This document shows positions 15,913 to 25,799 of a DNA stretch of 64,000 nt, in pieces. The stretch is from the NCBI RefSeq assembly GCF_001180305.1, contig NZ_CVSX01000023.1, forward strand, positions 62,001-126,000. Direction: 5' to 3'. Source of the DNA: Prochlorococcus marinus (GTDB lineage: Bacteria > Cyanobacteriota > Cyanobacteriia > PCC-6307 > Cyanobiaceae). Below the pieces are notes generated by a model. It was not told where the DNA came from. It did not search any database and worked only from the letters and a program-made list of their open reading frames with translations. Position numbers and translations under genes: made by a program. Each line of letters begins with the position of its first letter. The stretch's first letter is position 1.

Positions 15913-15934
15913 CAACTGTCACATGTGACAGTTG
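15913..15934. promoter_or_regulatory. Perfect 22-bp palindrome, possible operator
   Basis: The half-site CAACTGTCACA is followed directly by its reverse complement, giving a perfect 22-bp dyad with no spacer. It lies 91 bp upstream of the 147-aa secreted-protein gene. The inner GTCACATGTGAC resembles dimeric repressor or activator operators, but its half-sites are inverted relative to the CRP consensus. It could equally be an RNA hairpin. Confidence 0.5.
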
Positions 15935-16025
15935 CCAAAGAATAATATTTCAACTTTAAATTTTCAACAAATAATTTATTGTTTAAATGTGTGAGTGAGT
16001 TGTTGAAAATATCTTAATTTTTAAA

Positions 16026-16469
16026 ATGAAAATTCTTATCGCATCTCTTATATTGGGTGCTTCTTTTCCAGTTAATGCTCATGAGAGCATTGGTGATCAT
16101 ATCCATCGAGAAGCATATGAGTCACAAAAAGGATATGCATATGAGAACAAGTGCTTCCGCTATGAATACAGGGAAAAATATATTCCAGGCACTTCAATTT
16201 CCCCGGGTTATGTCAAATCTTATAGTGAAAAGGTTTCTATCCCATGCAATACTCATCGAAAAGTATTTAACCATTATCATCATAAGACTGAACCACAAAC
16301 TTCGTATGTGAAATATAAACCTGCTCCAAAATGTACTGGAAGTACAACTTTAGGTGGATTAATAGGTGGTGGAATTGCAGCATCTTTATCAAAAAGTGAT
16401 GCATATGGTTGGAGTATTCCTTTAGGTGCAGTTTTAGGTGCAGGAATTGGAAATGCCGAATGTAAATAA
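16026..16469 (+). CDS. Secreted glycine-zipper protein, unknown
   Basis: This 147-aa protein has a clean signal peptide (basic K, hydrophobic core to residue 15, cleavage after VNA at 18). The mature N-terminal half is rich in His and Tyr (HESIGDHIHREAYE). A C-terminal glycine-zipper stretch (about 108-145) contains GGLIGGGIAA and GAVLGAGIG, which could span a membrane as two short helices, as in outer-membrane glycine-zipper proteins. Four cysteines in the mature part may form two disulfides. It lies between repeat copies A and B, downstream of the palindrome. No specific function is known. Confidence 0.65.
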   Translation: MKILIASLILGASFPVNAHESIGDHIHREAYESQKGYAYENKCFRYEYREKYIPGTSISPGYVKSYSEKVSIPCNTHRKVFNHYHHKTEPQTSYVKYKPAPKCTGSTTLGGLIGGGIAASLSKSDAYGWSIPLGAVLGAGIGNAECK

Positions 16470-16494
16470 TTATGGTTTTTATCTATATTGAGGA

Positions 16495-16574
16495 TCAATT
16501 TTCAACGGATTTTCAACTATCGACCAGAAAATTTAATTCTTGGAAAATCGTTATGTATCAATCGATTATACCTA
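16495..16574 (+). repeat. 75-bp direct repeat, copy B
   Basis: The core, 16500-16574, is 72/75 identical to copy A. Five further bases at the left end (TCAAT, 16495-16499) are shared only with copy C. Arms AACGGATTTTCAA (16504-16516) and TTGGAAAATCGTT (16540-16552) can pair as 12 base pairs with two single-base bulges. It lies 25 bp after the glycine-zipper gene and separates the two cargo genes. Confidence 0.9.
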
Positions 16575-16699
16575 GAAATTAAGGATTAGGGATTTTTCAA
16601 GTTAATTAGAAAACTATAAAAATAGATCTAGTAATTTATGTTGAATTAAACTCAAATTAGACTTTTTGTAGTAGGTTATAAAGTTATTAAAATAAATAA

Positions 16700-17086
16700 A
16701 TGAAAAAAAACAAAGTTCTCATGTCTTTCCAAAAATCAATTATATTTTTTATCCCCCTTTTAGTAACTAGTTGCGTAGGTGGGGCAACTACAATAAATTC
16801 TACAGATGGTTCAAAAATAAGATTTAAGAGTGAGAATGTTACTTGTAAAAATAGCGTAGAATATCCAGACTATTTTGGTATTGGATTTAGTGGTAAAAGA
16901 AGAAATGTTGAATGCACTGCAAATGGTGTTCGCACTTTTTTAACTGGAGATAGAACAAATTTTTCTGAAAAGAAAATTTGTAAAGTTATTGATGAAAGAG
17001 GAGTGGAACAAGATGCTGTAATCTCAAGAAATAATAAAAATTCATTTGCATGTCTAGCGGCAACAAAATTTAGAAAACTTAAATAA
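16700..17086 (+). CDS. Cysteine-rich putative lipoprotein, unknown
   Basis: This 128-aa protein has a lipoprotein signal: a basic start, hydrophobic IIFFIPLL, and lipobox VTSC with the lipidated cysteine at 25. The mature protein has four more cysteines, spaced for two disulfides, and a beta-rich pattern (GSKIRFKSENVTCKN; GVRTFLTGDRTNF). A start at M8 would also give a valid signal. It lies alone between repeat copies B and C. It is probably anchored facing the periplasm. No family was recognised. Confidence 0.6.
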   Translation: MKKNKVLMSFQKSIIFFIPLLVTSCVGGATTINSTDGSKIRFKSENVTCKNSVEYPDYFGIGFSGKRRNVECTANGVRTFLTGDRTNFSEKKICKVIDERGVEQDAVISRNNKNSFACLAATKFRKLK

Positions 17087-17538
17087 TTTAATTCAATTAT
17101 TTTCTAAAGTTTTTATATTTATTTTGTCGCTATTCATTTAAAAAATATTCACATTTTTTAGTAATAATCAGTCAAAAATAATTTCTTTTTTGCAAAATTA
17201 AAATTAATTGCTTTTTTGTTTTGAAAAGAATCAGATTTCTAATATTTTATTTTTATATTTTTGGAATATAGAAATAGTCTTTTTTCAATCGCAGATAGTC
17301 CTCAAAATAAAAAATTTAAACAATTAATGCCTTCATGTATGCAAATCTTTTAAAAAAAATAAGTGAATTTTGCTTAGTTTGGGGGGGGTCAATTTTCAAC
17401 GGATTTTCAACTATAAATCAAAAAAAACCTAGTTATAACTTGAATCTATATTTTTTTCAACTGAATTTAAAAGTATAATTTTTTTATTTGCACTTAGTGA
17501 TACCAATGGGTTTCAAGTCTTTAGATGCTAAATCAAGT
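17087..17538. other. Gene-free interval with repeat copy C and a G8 tract
   Basis: This 452-bp interval is very AT-rich. It holds eight Gs in a row (17381-17388), truncated repeat copy C (17389-17414), and a segment TAGTGATACCAATGGGT at 17491-17507 that resembles TAGCGATACCAAGGGGT beside the flv3-end relic (15329-15345). A start-less frame ending near 17357 could be a decayed gene but cannot be supported. Confidence 0.5.
17389..17414 (+). repeat. Truncated direct repeat, copy C
   Basis: 26 bp identical to the left end of copy B (16495-16520). The remaining repeat is absent apart from a possible CCTAG remnant about 15 bp further on. It lies 124 bp from the flv3 stop, at the right edge of the accessory DNA and in the same orientation as copies A and B. 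Confidence 0.8.
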
Positions 17539-19314
17539 CTAATAGTGATTAGCAACTTTTCTGTGATGCACTGCTGTCTTACATGATAAGTCAGAAACAT
17601 TGCCATTTTCAACAATTCCGTAAATTATCCAATGGTCTGGAGTCTCCAGTCTTGAACTGACTTTACAATCTAAAAAGGCGAGTGAATCTGAGAGAACTGG
17701 TCCACCTTCAGCGATGTTGCTAATTACATCTACATCCGCAAATCTATCGGCTCCAGGGGCAAATCTTTTTAAAAAATGTCTGAACATTTTTTGATAATTA
17801 TCTTCTCTCAAGATATTCACAACAAAACCTTTCCCAACTTGCATATAAGATTCAATAGCTCTATCTTTTGCTACGGCAACTGTAATACCTGGTGGAGAAA
17901 AGCTTGCTTGACTAACCCAACTTGCGACCATTGCACTTTGTCTAAATGTCGAACCTTCTCCTTGGCTCGCTGTTACTACATATAATCCACCACTTAATCT
18001 CCCTAGCGCTTTATCTAAATTTGAATCAAGGCTCTTCATAGAGGCAATATTCTTCTTTTTGTTGATCAATTGACCCAAGTCAGTTCCAGCTTCTTCGAAT
18101 TGTTGATAAACAATGGGATCTGGAATATTTTTAACTCTTAACGGAGAGAAAGCTTCTTTTTGACCAAGTTCTCTTAATTTATTTGCTAAGGAATCTATAG
18201 GTTCATCATTTCCACCAAATGAATCATAAACTGCAGTAAATTGCTTTGGTTTTAGTGCTGCAAATAAAGTACCGAGAGATTCTTTTAATTCATTATCTGA
18301 GTCTACTGGCCATGTGGGAATGACTACTGCTTTCGATTCGGAAATTAAACTTGTTAATTCTTGCGGATCAGAAGATCTTAAATCAATTAACTGAACCTGA
18401 GCATCTGCTTTGCTTATTCCATGAGATATCGCTTGACTTAGTCGATCACAATAACCATAGTCGCTTATGTAGCAGACTGACACAAAATCATTGCCTTTGC
18501 TTTTGTTACTACTCCATTCAAGATATTTTCCTTTCCAAAAATTGACCTGATTATGGAGCAGAGGCCCATGACCAACAGCTATTGTTTTCAATTCAGGTAG
18601 CTTATCTATTCTTTTAATTGCCTGCATAACGCTTCTAGCGTTTGGACCCATAAGGCAATCGTAATAAAAACGGAAATCATCGTATATTTCTTTTTGATCA
18701 GTGTCAAAAAATTCGTCAGAACAATAATGGAGTCCAAATGCATCGCATGTATAGAGAACATTTGTGCTGTGATCATATGAAAATATGGTATCTGGCCAAT
18801 GTAAATTTGGTGCACTTATAAATTCAATATTATGTTCTAAACCACTATTAGGATTAGTTCCGAGGTTTAAAAAATCTCCACTCTTAACCTCTAGACGTTT
18901 AAAGGGAATATGTATTTGGTCTTCAATAAATTTAAGTGCTAATTTTGATCCAACTACTGTGATATTTTGGTTTAACTCTAAAAGATTACCTATTAAACCA
19001 GAATGATCAGGTTCTGTATGGCTAGTAATTAGATAATCAACTTCTTGCGGATTTACCTTTGTCAGTAATTCTTCAAACCATAATTCTTCGAACTTTGCGT
19101 GACTAGTATCAATAATTGCTAGTTTCTCGCCTTTAATAATAAAACTATTGTAAGTAGTTCCATTTCTTAAACCAAATTCAATATCAAATCTACTGCGATC
19201 CCAATCCAAAGATCTTATGGCACAAGAATCATCAGCAAAGTTTTGAGATTGAACCGTCAACTTGTTATTAGTTTGTGCCAATTTAAAATTACTTGTCTGG
19301 GCAGAGGCTATCAT
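17539..19314 (-). CDS. flv3: Flavodiiron protein Flv3
   Basis: Class C flavodiiron protein of 591 aa: a metallo-beta-lactamase-like diiron domain with intact ligand motif SHTEPDH (H99, E101, D103, H104), a flavodoxin domain from about 280 (VSVCYISDYGYCD), and a flavin reductase-like domain from about 435. Intact ligands distinguish Flv3 from its partner Flv1. Together they photoreduce oxygen to water without releasing superoxide, protecting photosystem I under fluctuating light. It was probably once directly upstream of flv1; about 2.2 kb of accessory DNA now separates them. Whether flv1 is still cotranscribed is open. Confidence 0.92.
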   Translation of the reverse strand: MIASAQTSNFKLAQTNNKLTVQSQNFADDSCAIRSLDWDRSRFDIEFGLRNGTTYNSFIIKGEKLAIIDTSHAKFEELWFEELLTKVNPQEVDYLITSHTEPDHSGLIGNLLELNQNITVVGSKLALKFIEDQIHIPFKRLEVKSGDFLNLGTNPNSGLEHNIEFISAPNLHWPDTIFSYDHSTNVLYTCDAFGLHYCSDEFFDTDQKEIYDDFRFYYDCLMGPNARSVMQAIKRIDKLPELKTIAVGHGPLLHNQVNFWKGKYLEWSSNKSKGNDFVSVCYISDYGYCDRLSQAISHGISKADAQVQLIDLRSSDPQELTSLISESKAVVIPTWPVDSDNELKESLGTLFAALKPKQFTAVYDSFGGNDEPIDSLANKLRELGQKEAFSPLRVKNIPDPIVYQQFEEAGTDLGQLINKKKNIASMKSLDSNLDKALGRLSGGLYVVTASQGEGSTFRQSAMVASWVSQASFSPPGITVAVAKDRAIESYMQVGKGFVVNILREDNYQKMFRHFLKRFAPGADRFADVDVISNIAEGGPVLSDSLAFLDCKVSSRLETPDHWIIYGIVENGNVSDLSCKTAVHHRKVANHY

Positions 19315-19433
19315 AGGATAATTAGCTTTATAATTTAACTTTAGTTATATAGAATATAAATTCGCGTGATTATCTTTGCGAAATAACCGAAATTACGCTT
19401 TTCTTTAATTTTTAATCTTCTTATTCTGGATAA

Positions 19434-22094
19434 ATGACATCTCAATTAATTAAAAAAATAGTTACTGGAGATGAGATAAGAAATGCTTTTTTAAAATTTT
19501 ACAGTGAAAAATTACATAAAATCATTCCAAGTGCATCTTTGATTCCAGATGACCCTACTGTTATGCTCACAATTGCTGGAATGCTACCTTTTAAACCAGT
19601 TTTTTTAGGTTTAAAAGAAAGACCATCAAAAAGGGCTACATCTAGCCAAAAGTGCATCAGAACAAACGATATAGAAAACGTTGGAGTTACAGCCAGACAC
19701 CACACTTTTTTTGAAATGCTTGGTAATTTCTCTTTTGGAGATTATTTTAAACAAGAAGCTATTCAATGGGCTTGGGAATTAGTTACTAATATTTATCAAC
19801 TTTCTGTTGAAAATATAATTGTGAGTGTTTTTCACGAAGACGAAGAGTCTGCAAAAATTTGGAGAGATGAAATTGGTATTCATCCAGATAGGATAGTCAA
19901 ACTAGGCGAGGAAGATAATTTTTGGTCATCTGGCAAAACAGGTCCATGTGGACCTTGTTCAGAACTTTATTATGATTTTCATCCTGAAAAGGGTCTGAAG
20001 AATATTGATTTAGAAGATGGAGAGCGTTTTATTGAATTTTATAATCTTGTTTTTATGCAATATAATCGTGATCCTAATGGAAAATTGACAGATTTAAAAT
20101 TTAAAAATATTGATACAGGAATGGGTCTTGAAAGGATGGCTCAAATACTCCAAAAAAAGCAAAATAATTATGAGACAGATTTAATTTTTCCTATTATTCA
20201 AAAAATTTGTGAGATTGCAAATATTGATTATTTTTCTTCAGATTATAAAAACAAAATTTCTTTAAAAATCATTGGTGATCATACAAGAGCTGTTATTCAT
20301 TTAATTTCTGATGGAGTATCAGCAAGTAATCTCGGTAGGGGATATATATTAAGAAGGCTTATTAGAAGAATGGTCAGACATGGCAGATTATTAGGTATAA
20401 CTGATGAATTTTTACCTCATATTGCTACTGTCGGAATTAACTTAATGCAAAATAATTATCCTGATTTAAAAAATAATAATGATTTAATTTTGAATGAGAT
20501 AAAAATTGAAGAAATAAGATTTAGGGAAACTCTTGAAAGAGGAGAGAAATTGCTAGATGAGTTAATTTCTTCAGGGCAGAAATTAATTTCTGGTTTTAAA
20601 GCTTTTGAACTTTATGATACTTATGGATTTCCTCTAGAACTTACTGTAGAAATTGCTGAAGAACATTGTATCAGTGTAGATGTAAAGGGTTTTGAAGAAG
20701 AAATGAATAAACAAAAAGAGAGAGCTAAAGCGGCTTCAAGTAATATTGATTTGACATTAGAGGGATCATTAGAGCGAGAAATAGATCTTTTTAACAAAAC
20801 TGTTTTTAATGGTTATGAGTCACTCCTTTCGGAAGCTGAAATAAAGGGTATATTCTTGGATTCAACATTAGTTAAGGAAGCAAGTGAAGGTCAGAAAGTT
20901 TTAATTGTTCTTGATCAGACAACTTTTTATGGAGAATCTGGCGGGCAAGTTGGTGATATTGGAACGATATTTTCAAACGATGTTGAGGTCTTGGTTGATA
21001 ATGTCATGCGAAAGAAAAATGTTTTTTTACATTATGGAACGATCAAAAAAGGAAAATTAACTATTGGACAAAAAGTTAAGACTAATGTTAGCTCCTCTAG
21101 TAGAGCTAAGGCTGCTGCAAATCATACAGCTACTCATTTATTACAATCTGCACTTAAATCAGTTATTAATGAAAGTGTTGGACAAAAAGGTTCATTAGTA
21201 GCCTTTAATAAATTAAGATTTGACTTTAATTCCTCTAATCCTATTTCTAAAGATCAAATTTCTAAGATTGAGACTTTAGTTAACTCTTGGATTATGGAAA
21301 ATCATGCCCTAGAAATAAAAAATATGTCTAAGAGTGAGGCTCTTGAAAAGGGCGCAGTCGCCATGTTTGGAGAAAAATATGATGATGAAGTGCGCGTTGT
21401 TAATGTACCAGGAGTTTCAATGGAACTTTGCGGTGGCACACATGTTAAAACTACATCCGAATTAGGTTCTTTCAAAATAATTAGTGAGGAAGGAATCTCA
21501 GCTGGAGTCAGAAGAATCGAAGCATTATCAGGCCAATCAGCATTAGACTATTTCAGTGATAGAAATGCATTAGTAAACCAACTAAGTGATTTGTTAAAAG
21601 CAAATCCTAATCAACTTTTTGAAAGGGTTAATAATTTGCAAGCAGAGCTTATTAATAAGAATAAAGAGATACAAAAAATGAAAGATGAAATTGCATATTT
21701 TAAATACTCTTCTATAAAATCATCCGCAGAAATAGTAAATTCTTATTCAATTTTAGTAAATCAGATTGATGGCTTAGATGGGAATTCTTTGCAATCTGCA
21801 GCACTTAATTTAACTTCTCATTTGGGAAATAAAGCAATAGTGATTCTTGGGGGAATACCAAATCCAGAAAATAGAAAGTTGTTATTTGTAGTTTCTTTAG
21901 GTGATGATGCAGTAAAAATAGGATTGCATGCAGGTAAGTTAATTAATGAGATTGCAAGAATTTGTTCGGGAGGTGGAGGAGGAAAGCCTAACTTTGCTCA
22001 AGCAGGTGCTAAAGATATTGATAAGTTAAGTGATGCTTTAGATTATGCTAAAAATTATTTGCAAAAAACATTGGTTAGTCATTCTGATAAATAA
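19434..22094 (+). CDS. alaS: Alanyl-tRNA synthetase
   Basis: This 886-aa enzyme has the full AlaRS layout. The class II catalytic domain comes first ([16 protein letters not shown] and [18 protein letters not shown] near 70-105). The editing domain has the zinc-binding HTATHLLQ motif and the second CGGTHV motif. The C-Ala domain ends [16 protein letters not shown]. It charges tRNA-Ala and edits mischarged Ser and Gly. It is divergent from flv3 across a 119-bp spacer, and its 3' end overlaps the convergent speA by 16 bp. Confidence 0.97.
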   Translation: MTSQLIKKIVTGDEIRNAFLKFYSEKLHKIIPSASLIPDDPTVMLTIAGMLPFKPVFLGLKERPSKRATSSQKCIRTNDIENVGVTARHHTFFEMLGNFSFGDYFKQEAIQWAWELVTNIYQLSVENIIVSVFHEDEESAKIWRDEIGIHPDRIVKLGEEDNFWSSGKTGPCGPCSELYYDFHPEKGLKNIDLEDGERFIEFYNLVFMQYNRDPNGKLTDLKFKNIDTGMGLERMAQILQKKQNNYETDLIFPIIQKICEIANIDYFSSDYKNKISLKIIGDHTRAVIHLISDGVSASNLGRGYILRRLIRRMVRHGRLLGITDEFLPHIATVGINLMQNNYPDLKNNNDLILNEIKIEEIRFRETLERGEKLLDELISSGQKLISGFKAFELYDTYGFPLELTVEIAEEHCISVDVKGFEEEMNKQKERAKAASSNIDLTLEGSLEREIDLFNKTVFNGYESLLSEAEIKGIFLDSTLVKEASEGQKVLIVLDQTTFYGESGGQVGDIGTIFSNDVEVLVDNVMRKKNVFLHYGTIKKGKLTIGQKVKTNVSSSSRAKAAANHTATHLLQSALKSVINESVGQKGSLVAFNKLRFDFNSSNPISKDQISKIETLVNSWIMENHALEIKNMSKSEALEKGAVAMFGEKYDDEVRVVNVPGVSMELCGGTHVKTTSELGSFKIISEEGISAGVRRIEALSGQSALDYFSDRNALVNQLSDLLKANPNQLFERVNNLQAELINKNKEIQKMKDEIAYFKYSSIKSSAEIVNSYSILVNQIDGLDGNSLQSAALNLTSHLGNKAIVILGGIPNPENRKLLFVVSLGDDAVKIGLHAGKLINEIARICSGGGGGKPNFAQAGAKDIDKLSDALDYAKNYLQKTLVSHSDK

Positions 22095-24025
22095 CTACTT
22101 TTTCTGAGACTAATTTCGATTTGATCCATTAATTTCCTTGCTTCTTCAATAGTTAATTTTTTTTGATCAATTGCTGATTCAGTATTTATCCTTATAGATT
22201 CAACCAAAGAAGCTGAACTGTAATTCAATAATTGTAAAATTTCAGATTTACTGTCTTCTTTAATAATATTTTTAATCTTATATGAATTATCTAGATTTAT
22301 ATCTATATGCACTACGTTTGTATTCCCAAATAAATTGTGTAAGTTTCCTAATGCTTCTTGATAGGCTCCAGTCATAAAAATTCCAATTAGATAATCTTTA
22401 TCTTGTTCTGGCTTATGTAAATTTAGTAATGATTTAATTTTTCCATCATCAATAAAATTATTTAGTTTTCCATCTGAATCACAAGTTAAATCCGCAAAGT
22501 TACCTTTGCAGAACGGCTCTTCTAAGTGCCTATGTATTGGTACTATTGGAAAAATCTGATTAATTGCCCAGCTATCGGGAATAGATTTAAAGATAGATAA
22601 ATTTGCATAATAAGTTGATGCAAGAGTTTCTGTAATTTCAGATAAATCAGGGTGATTGATTTCATCATTACTCAGGTTTTTAGAAATTTCTTTTGCGCAA
22701 GCCCAGGTCAGTTCTTCTGCATAGGCTCGTTCTGCTAAGCTTAAAAATCCTAATCTAAAGGCAACTAAGCAATCTTCTTTAAACTTTTTTGCATCATTCC
22801 ATAGTTCAATTATTTGAGATAAATTTATTTTTTTATTTTTAAGTTTTTTTAATTCATAAAAAGTTTCAAGTAAATTTGAAATGATTAATTGTTGATTTTT
22901 TTTATCAAAAATTTGTAGATTTGAACTTACATGGCTTGTTCCTAAGACATTAAAAATTAAAACTGAACAATGACTAATTATTGCCCTTCCACTTTCTGAG
23001 ATTATGGTTGGATGGTTGATATTATTTAATTCACATGAATCTTTAATGGTCGCAATTACATCGTTAGCATAATTTTGAAGAGAATAATTAGTAGAGGTGT
23101 TGGAGGAGGTTTTAGTTCCATCAAAATCTATCCCTAATCCTCCCCCTACGTCGATATATTGCATTGGGGCTCCTAGTTTGCATAGTTCAACATATATTTG
23201 ACTAGCTTCTTGTAATGCGTCTTTGATCACAGCAATATCACTAATTTGACTTCCTATATGAAAATGGAGCAATTTCATTTCGTTTATAAGATTTGCTTCT
23301 TTAAGTTCTTTTATTGTCGACATAATTTCTGGGATTGATAATCCAAATTTGGAATTATCTCCAATAGATTTACCCCACCTCCCACTACTTTTACTTGATA
23401 ATTTTGCTCTAACTCCTATCAATGGAGTCGCTTTTAGTTCTTGAACTGCGTGAATAATTCTTTTTACCTCATCTCGTTGCTCAATTACGATTATTGGATT
23501 TTTGCCTAGTTTTCTGGCCAAAGTAGCAATCTCAATATATTTTTTATCTTTATATCCGTTGCATATCAATAATGAGTTTTGGTTTTCAAGAAGAGCAAGG
23601 CCAATTAATAGTTCTGATTTACTTCCTACTTCTAAACCAAAATTCCATTGACTACCAAACTCAATTATCTTTTCCAATACATTTTTTTGTTGATTACATT
23701 TGACAGGAAAAACGCCTTGATAAATATTCTCATATTTATAGGTTTTTATTGCTTTTAAAAAAGCACTATGTAGTGCATTTATTCGATCTTTCAAGATGTC
23801 GTTAAATCTTATGATTAATGGAGGATTTATTTCTCTACTTTTAAGTTCTTTCACAAGCTTGAAAAGATCAATCTTATTTTCAGATTTTATATCTTTAGTT
23901 ACTGATATATTTCCTTTGGAATTGATAGAAAAATATTTCCCCCCCCATTTGTCTATGTTGTAAGTCGAAATACTATCTTCAATAGTCCAAGTATTCTTTA
24001 ATTTTTTCGGCTTAAAATTGGTCAA
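22079..24025 (-). CDS. speA: Biosynthetic arginine decarboxylase
   Basis: This 648-aa PLP fold-III decarboxylase converts arginine to agmatine, the entry to polyamine synthesis. The PLP lysine is in [12 protein letters not shown] (K109), the glycine loop is [14 protein letters not shown], and the C-terminal active-site region contains [11 protein letters not shown]. Length matches bacterial SpeA rather than the shorter ornithine decarboxylases. It converges on alaS with a 16-bp overlap of coding ends. Confidence 0.95.
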   Translation of the reverse strand: MTNFKPKKLKNTWTIEDSISTYNIDKWGGKYFSINSKGNISVTKDIKSENKIDLFKLVKELKSREINPPLIIRFNDILKDRINALHSAFLKAIKTYKYENIYQGVFPVKCNQQKNVLEKIIEFGSQWNFGLEVGSKSELLIGLALLENQNSLLICNGYKDKKYIEIATLARKLGKNPIIVIEQRDEVKRIIHAVQELKATPLIGVRAKLSSKSSGRWGKSIGDNSKFGLSIPEIMSTIKELKEANLINEMKLLHFHIGSQISDIAVIKDALQEASQIYVELCKLGAPMQYIDVGGGLGIDFDGTKTSSNTSTNYSLQNYANDVIATIKDSCELNNINHPTIISESGRAIISHCSVLIFNVLGTSHVSSNLQIFDKKNQQLIISNLLETFYELKKLKNKKINLSQIIELWNDAKKFKEDCLVAFRLGFLSLAERAYAEELTWACAKEISKNLSNDEINHPDLSEITETLASTYYANLSIFKSIPDSWAINQIFPIVPIHRHLEEPFCKGNFADLTCDSDGKLNNFIDDGKIKSLLNLHKPEQDKDYLIGIFMTGAYQEALGNLHNLFGNTNVVHIDINLDNSYKIKNIIKEDSKSEILQLLNYSSASLVESIRINTESAIDQKKLTIEEARKLMDQIEISLRKSSYLSE

Positions 24026-24147
24026 TTTATGTCTTAGTGATTAATTAAGTGTTTTTAAAATAACTCAAAACAATATCTTTTATTTTACTGATTACTTGCC
24101 AAGTTACCACCCAAAAGTTGAATATACATAGAGTGATTATTAACTAA

Positions 24148-24606
24148 ATGACCAAAGAGAGAACCTTTATTGCAATTAAACCAGATGGAGTTCAAAGAGG
24201 ATATGTTGCTGAGATTATTGGCAGATTTGAAAAAAAAGGATTTAAATTGGTTGGATTAAAGCAATTAATTCCCTCAAAAGATCTTGCTAAAAATCATTAT
24301 GGAGTACATAGAGAAAGACCCTTTTTTGGTGATTTAGTAGACTTTATTTCAAGTGGCCCTGTTGTAGCAATGGTGTGGGAAGGCGAAGGAGTTATTTTGA
24401 GTGCTAGAAGACTAATAGGTGCGACAAAACCTCTTGAAGCAGAGCCTGGAACAATTAGAGGAGATTTAGCTATTGATATTGGGAGAAATATTATTCATGG
24501 TTCTGATGGAGAAGATACAGCAAAATTTGAAATTGATCTATGGTTTAATACAGAGGAATTATGCGAGTGGGAAACTTCTGATTCAAAATGGCGATCTGAA
24601 AATTAA
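24148..24606 (+). CDS. ndk: Nucleoside diphosphate kinase
   Basis: This 152-aa enzyme moves the gamma phosphate from ATP to other nucleoside diphosphates. The start [13 protein letters not shown] and the catalytic histidine in NIIHGSD (H117) are canonical. Length is normal for the hexameric bacterial enzyme. It ends three bases before the convergent thiO stop. Confidence 0.97.
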   Translation: MTKERTFIAIKPDGVQRGYVAEIIGRFEKKGFKLVGLKQLIPSKDLAKNHYGVHRERPFFGDLVDFISSGPVVAMVWEGEGVILSARRLIGATKPLEAEPGTIRGDLAIDIGRNIIHGSDGEDTAKFEIDLWFNTEELCEWETSDSKWRSEN

Positions 24607-24609
24607 AAT

Positions 24610-25719
24610 TTAAATCTCAAATCTATCTAAACTAAATTTTTTTAAAAAGTTTTTTTCTATCTCTTTAAGACTTTTATTTTGAACTATCTTCAAAAGAAGA
24701 TCACTTGTTATTGCAGAAAATAAAACCCCATTTCTGTAATGTCCTGTCGCTATAAAAAGGTTTTTAATTTTTGATTTTCCAATTATTGGTTTAAGATCTG
24801 GAGTGCAGGGTCTAAAACCCCACCAATGTTCCATTTGTGGCCAATTTATAGCTTCTGGTAATAAAGAGCTGATGCCTTCTTGCAGTTGTTTTATTCCATG
24901 AGGAGTATTACCCTGATTAAATTTTGAATTTTTTTCAACTGTCGCTCCAACGATAATAAGTCCATCATCACGAGGAACTAAATAAGTTTTTGGACCAAAA
25001 ATAACTCTTTTTAAAAAATTTGTTGGACCTTGTATTGATAACATTTGTCCCTTTACAGGAAAGACTGGAAGCTTATTAAAAATTTCTTTACTCCAAGCAC
25101 CACTGCATATAATTGCTTTTTCGCAGTTAATTTTTTTTAGTTCGCCAGTAGCACATAAAACTGTTGCACCAGTAATTTTATTTTTTTCTAATAGTAAATC
25201 CTTTACTTCTGATCCTTCTTGAAATTCGACTCCACGCAAGGAGCATGCTCTCTCAAGAGCACGCATCAGTCTTCTTCGGTTATCTATTTGACCATCTTGC
25301 TCAAAAAGTAAACCATGCTTCCAAATAGAATTTATTCCATTAATTTCTTTTTGGAGATCTCTTTGATTTAAATATTTTCCATATTCATGAGTGGGAAACT
25401 CTTCAATATCTTTTTTATTTTTAAAAGGAACTACTATGCCACATTTTTTTAAACCGCATTTAACATTGCTATCTTGTTCAATACTTTTTATCCACTTTGG
25501 AATTAGACTTTGACTTTCTTGGCCAAATTTTAGTAATTCATCTTCGAGCCCTTCGGCATGAGTAGCTAACATTCCTGCAGCAACAAATCCAGCCGATTCA
25601 TTTCTGTTTTTGCTTAAAACTAAAACTTTGAAGTTATTTCTAGAAAATTCATAAGCAATAGATAAACCTACAAGTCCACCGCCAATAATTAATATTGAAT
25701 TTTTTGTTTCTTTTGTCAT
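24610..25719 (-). CDS. thiO: FAD-dependent glycine oxidase, ThiO-like
   Basis: This 369-aa DAO-family flavoprotein has an N-terminal dinucleotide-binding motif, ILIIGGGLVGLSIAYEFSR (about 9-27), and the C-terminal ThiO-type HWWGFRPCTPDLKPIIG. ThiO makes the iminoglycine used to build the thiazole of thiamine. A D-amino-acid dehydrogenase (DadA) label is the main alternative. The cyanobacterial setting and length favour ThiO. It is divergent from gatB across 80 bp. Confidence 0.82.
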   Translation of the reverse strand: MTKETKNSILIIGGGLVGLSIAYEFSRNNFKVLVLSKNRNESAGFVAAGMLATHAEGLEDELLKFGQESQSLIPKWIKSIEQDSNVKCGLKKCGIVVPFKNKKDIEEFPTHEYGKYLNQRDLQKEINGINSIWKHGLLFEQDGQIDNRRRLMRALERACSLRGVEFQEGSEVKDLLLEKNKITGATVLCATGELKKINCEKAIICSGAWSKEIFNKLPVFPVKGQMLSIQGPTNFLKRVIFGPKTYLVPRDDGLIIVGATVEKNSKFNQGNTPHGIKQLQEGISSLLPEAINWPQMEHWWGFRPCTPDLKPIIGKSKIKNLFIATGHYRNGVLFSAITSDLLLKIVQNKSLKEIEKNFLKKFSLDRFEI

Positions 25720-25799
25720 TTAATAATTAATATTTTTATTTGTGTTTTGGTCCTCTTTTACTTTATATCCAATAATATTAATTAAAGAGACTTTTTATA

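Noticed and set aside
15726-15959. 77-codon plus-strand frame from GTG/ATG-like start
   Set aside because: It reads straight through the intrinsic terminator and the 22-bp palindrome, has no ribosome-binding site, and its composition is unlike neighbouring proteins.
17240-17357. Open frame ending near 17357 in the gap before flv3
   Set aside because: It has no start codon, no ribosome-binding site and no recognisable similarity; it may be a decayed gene but the evidence is too weak.
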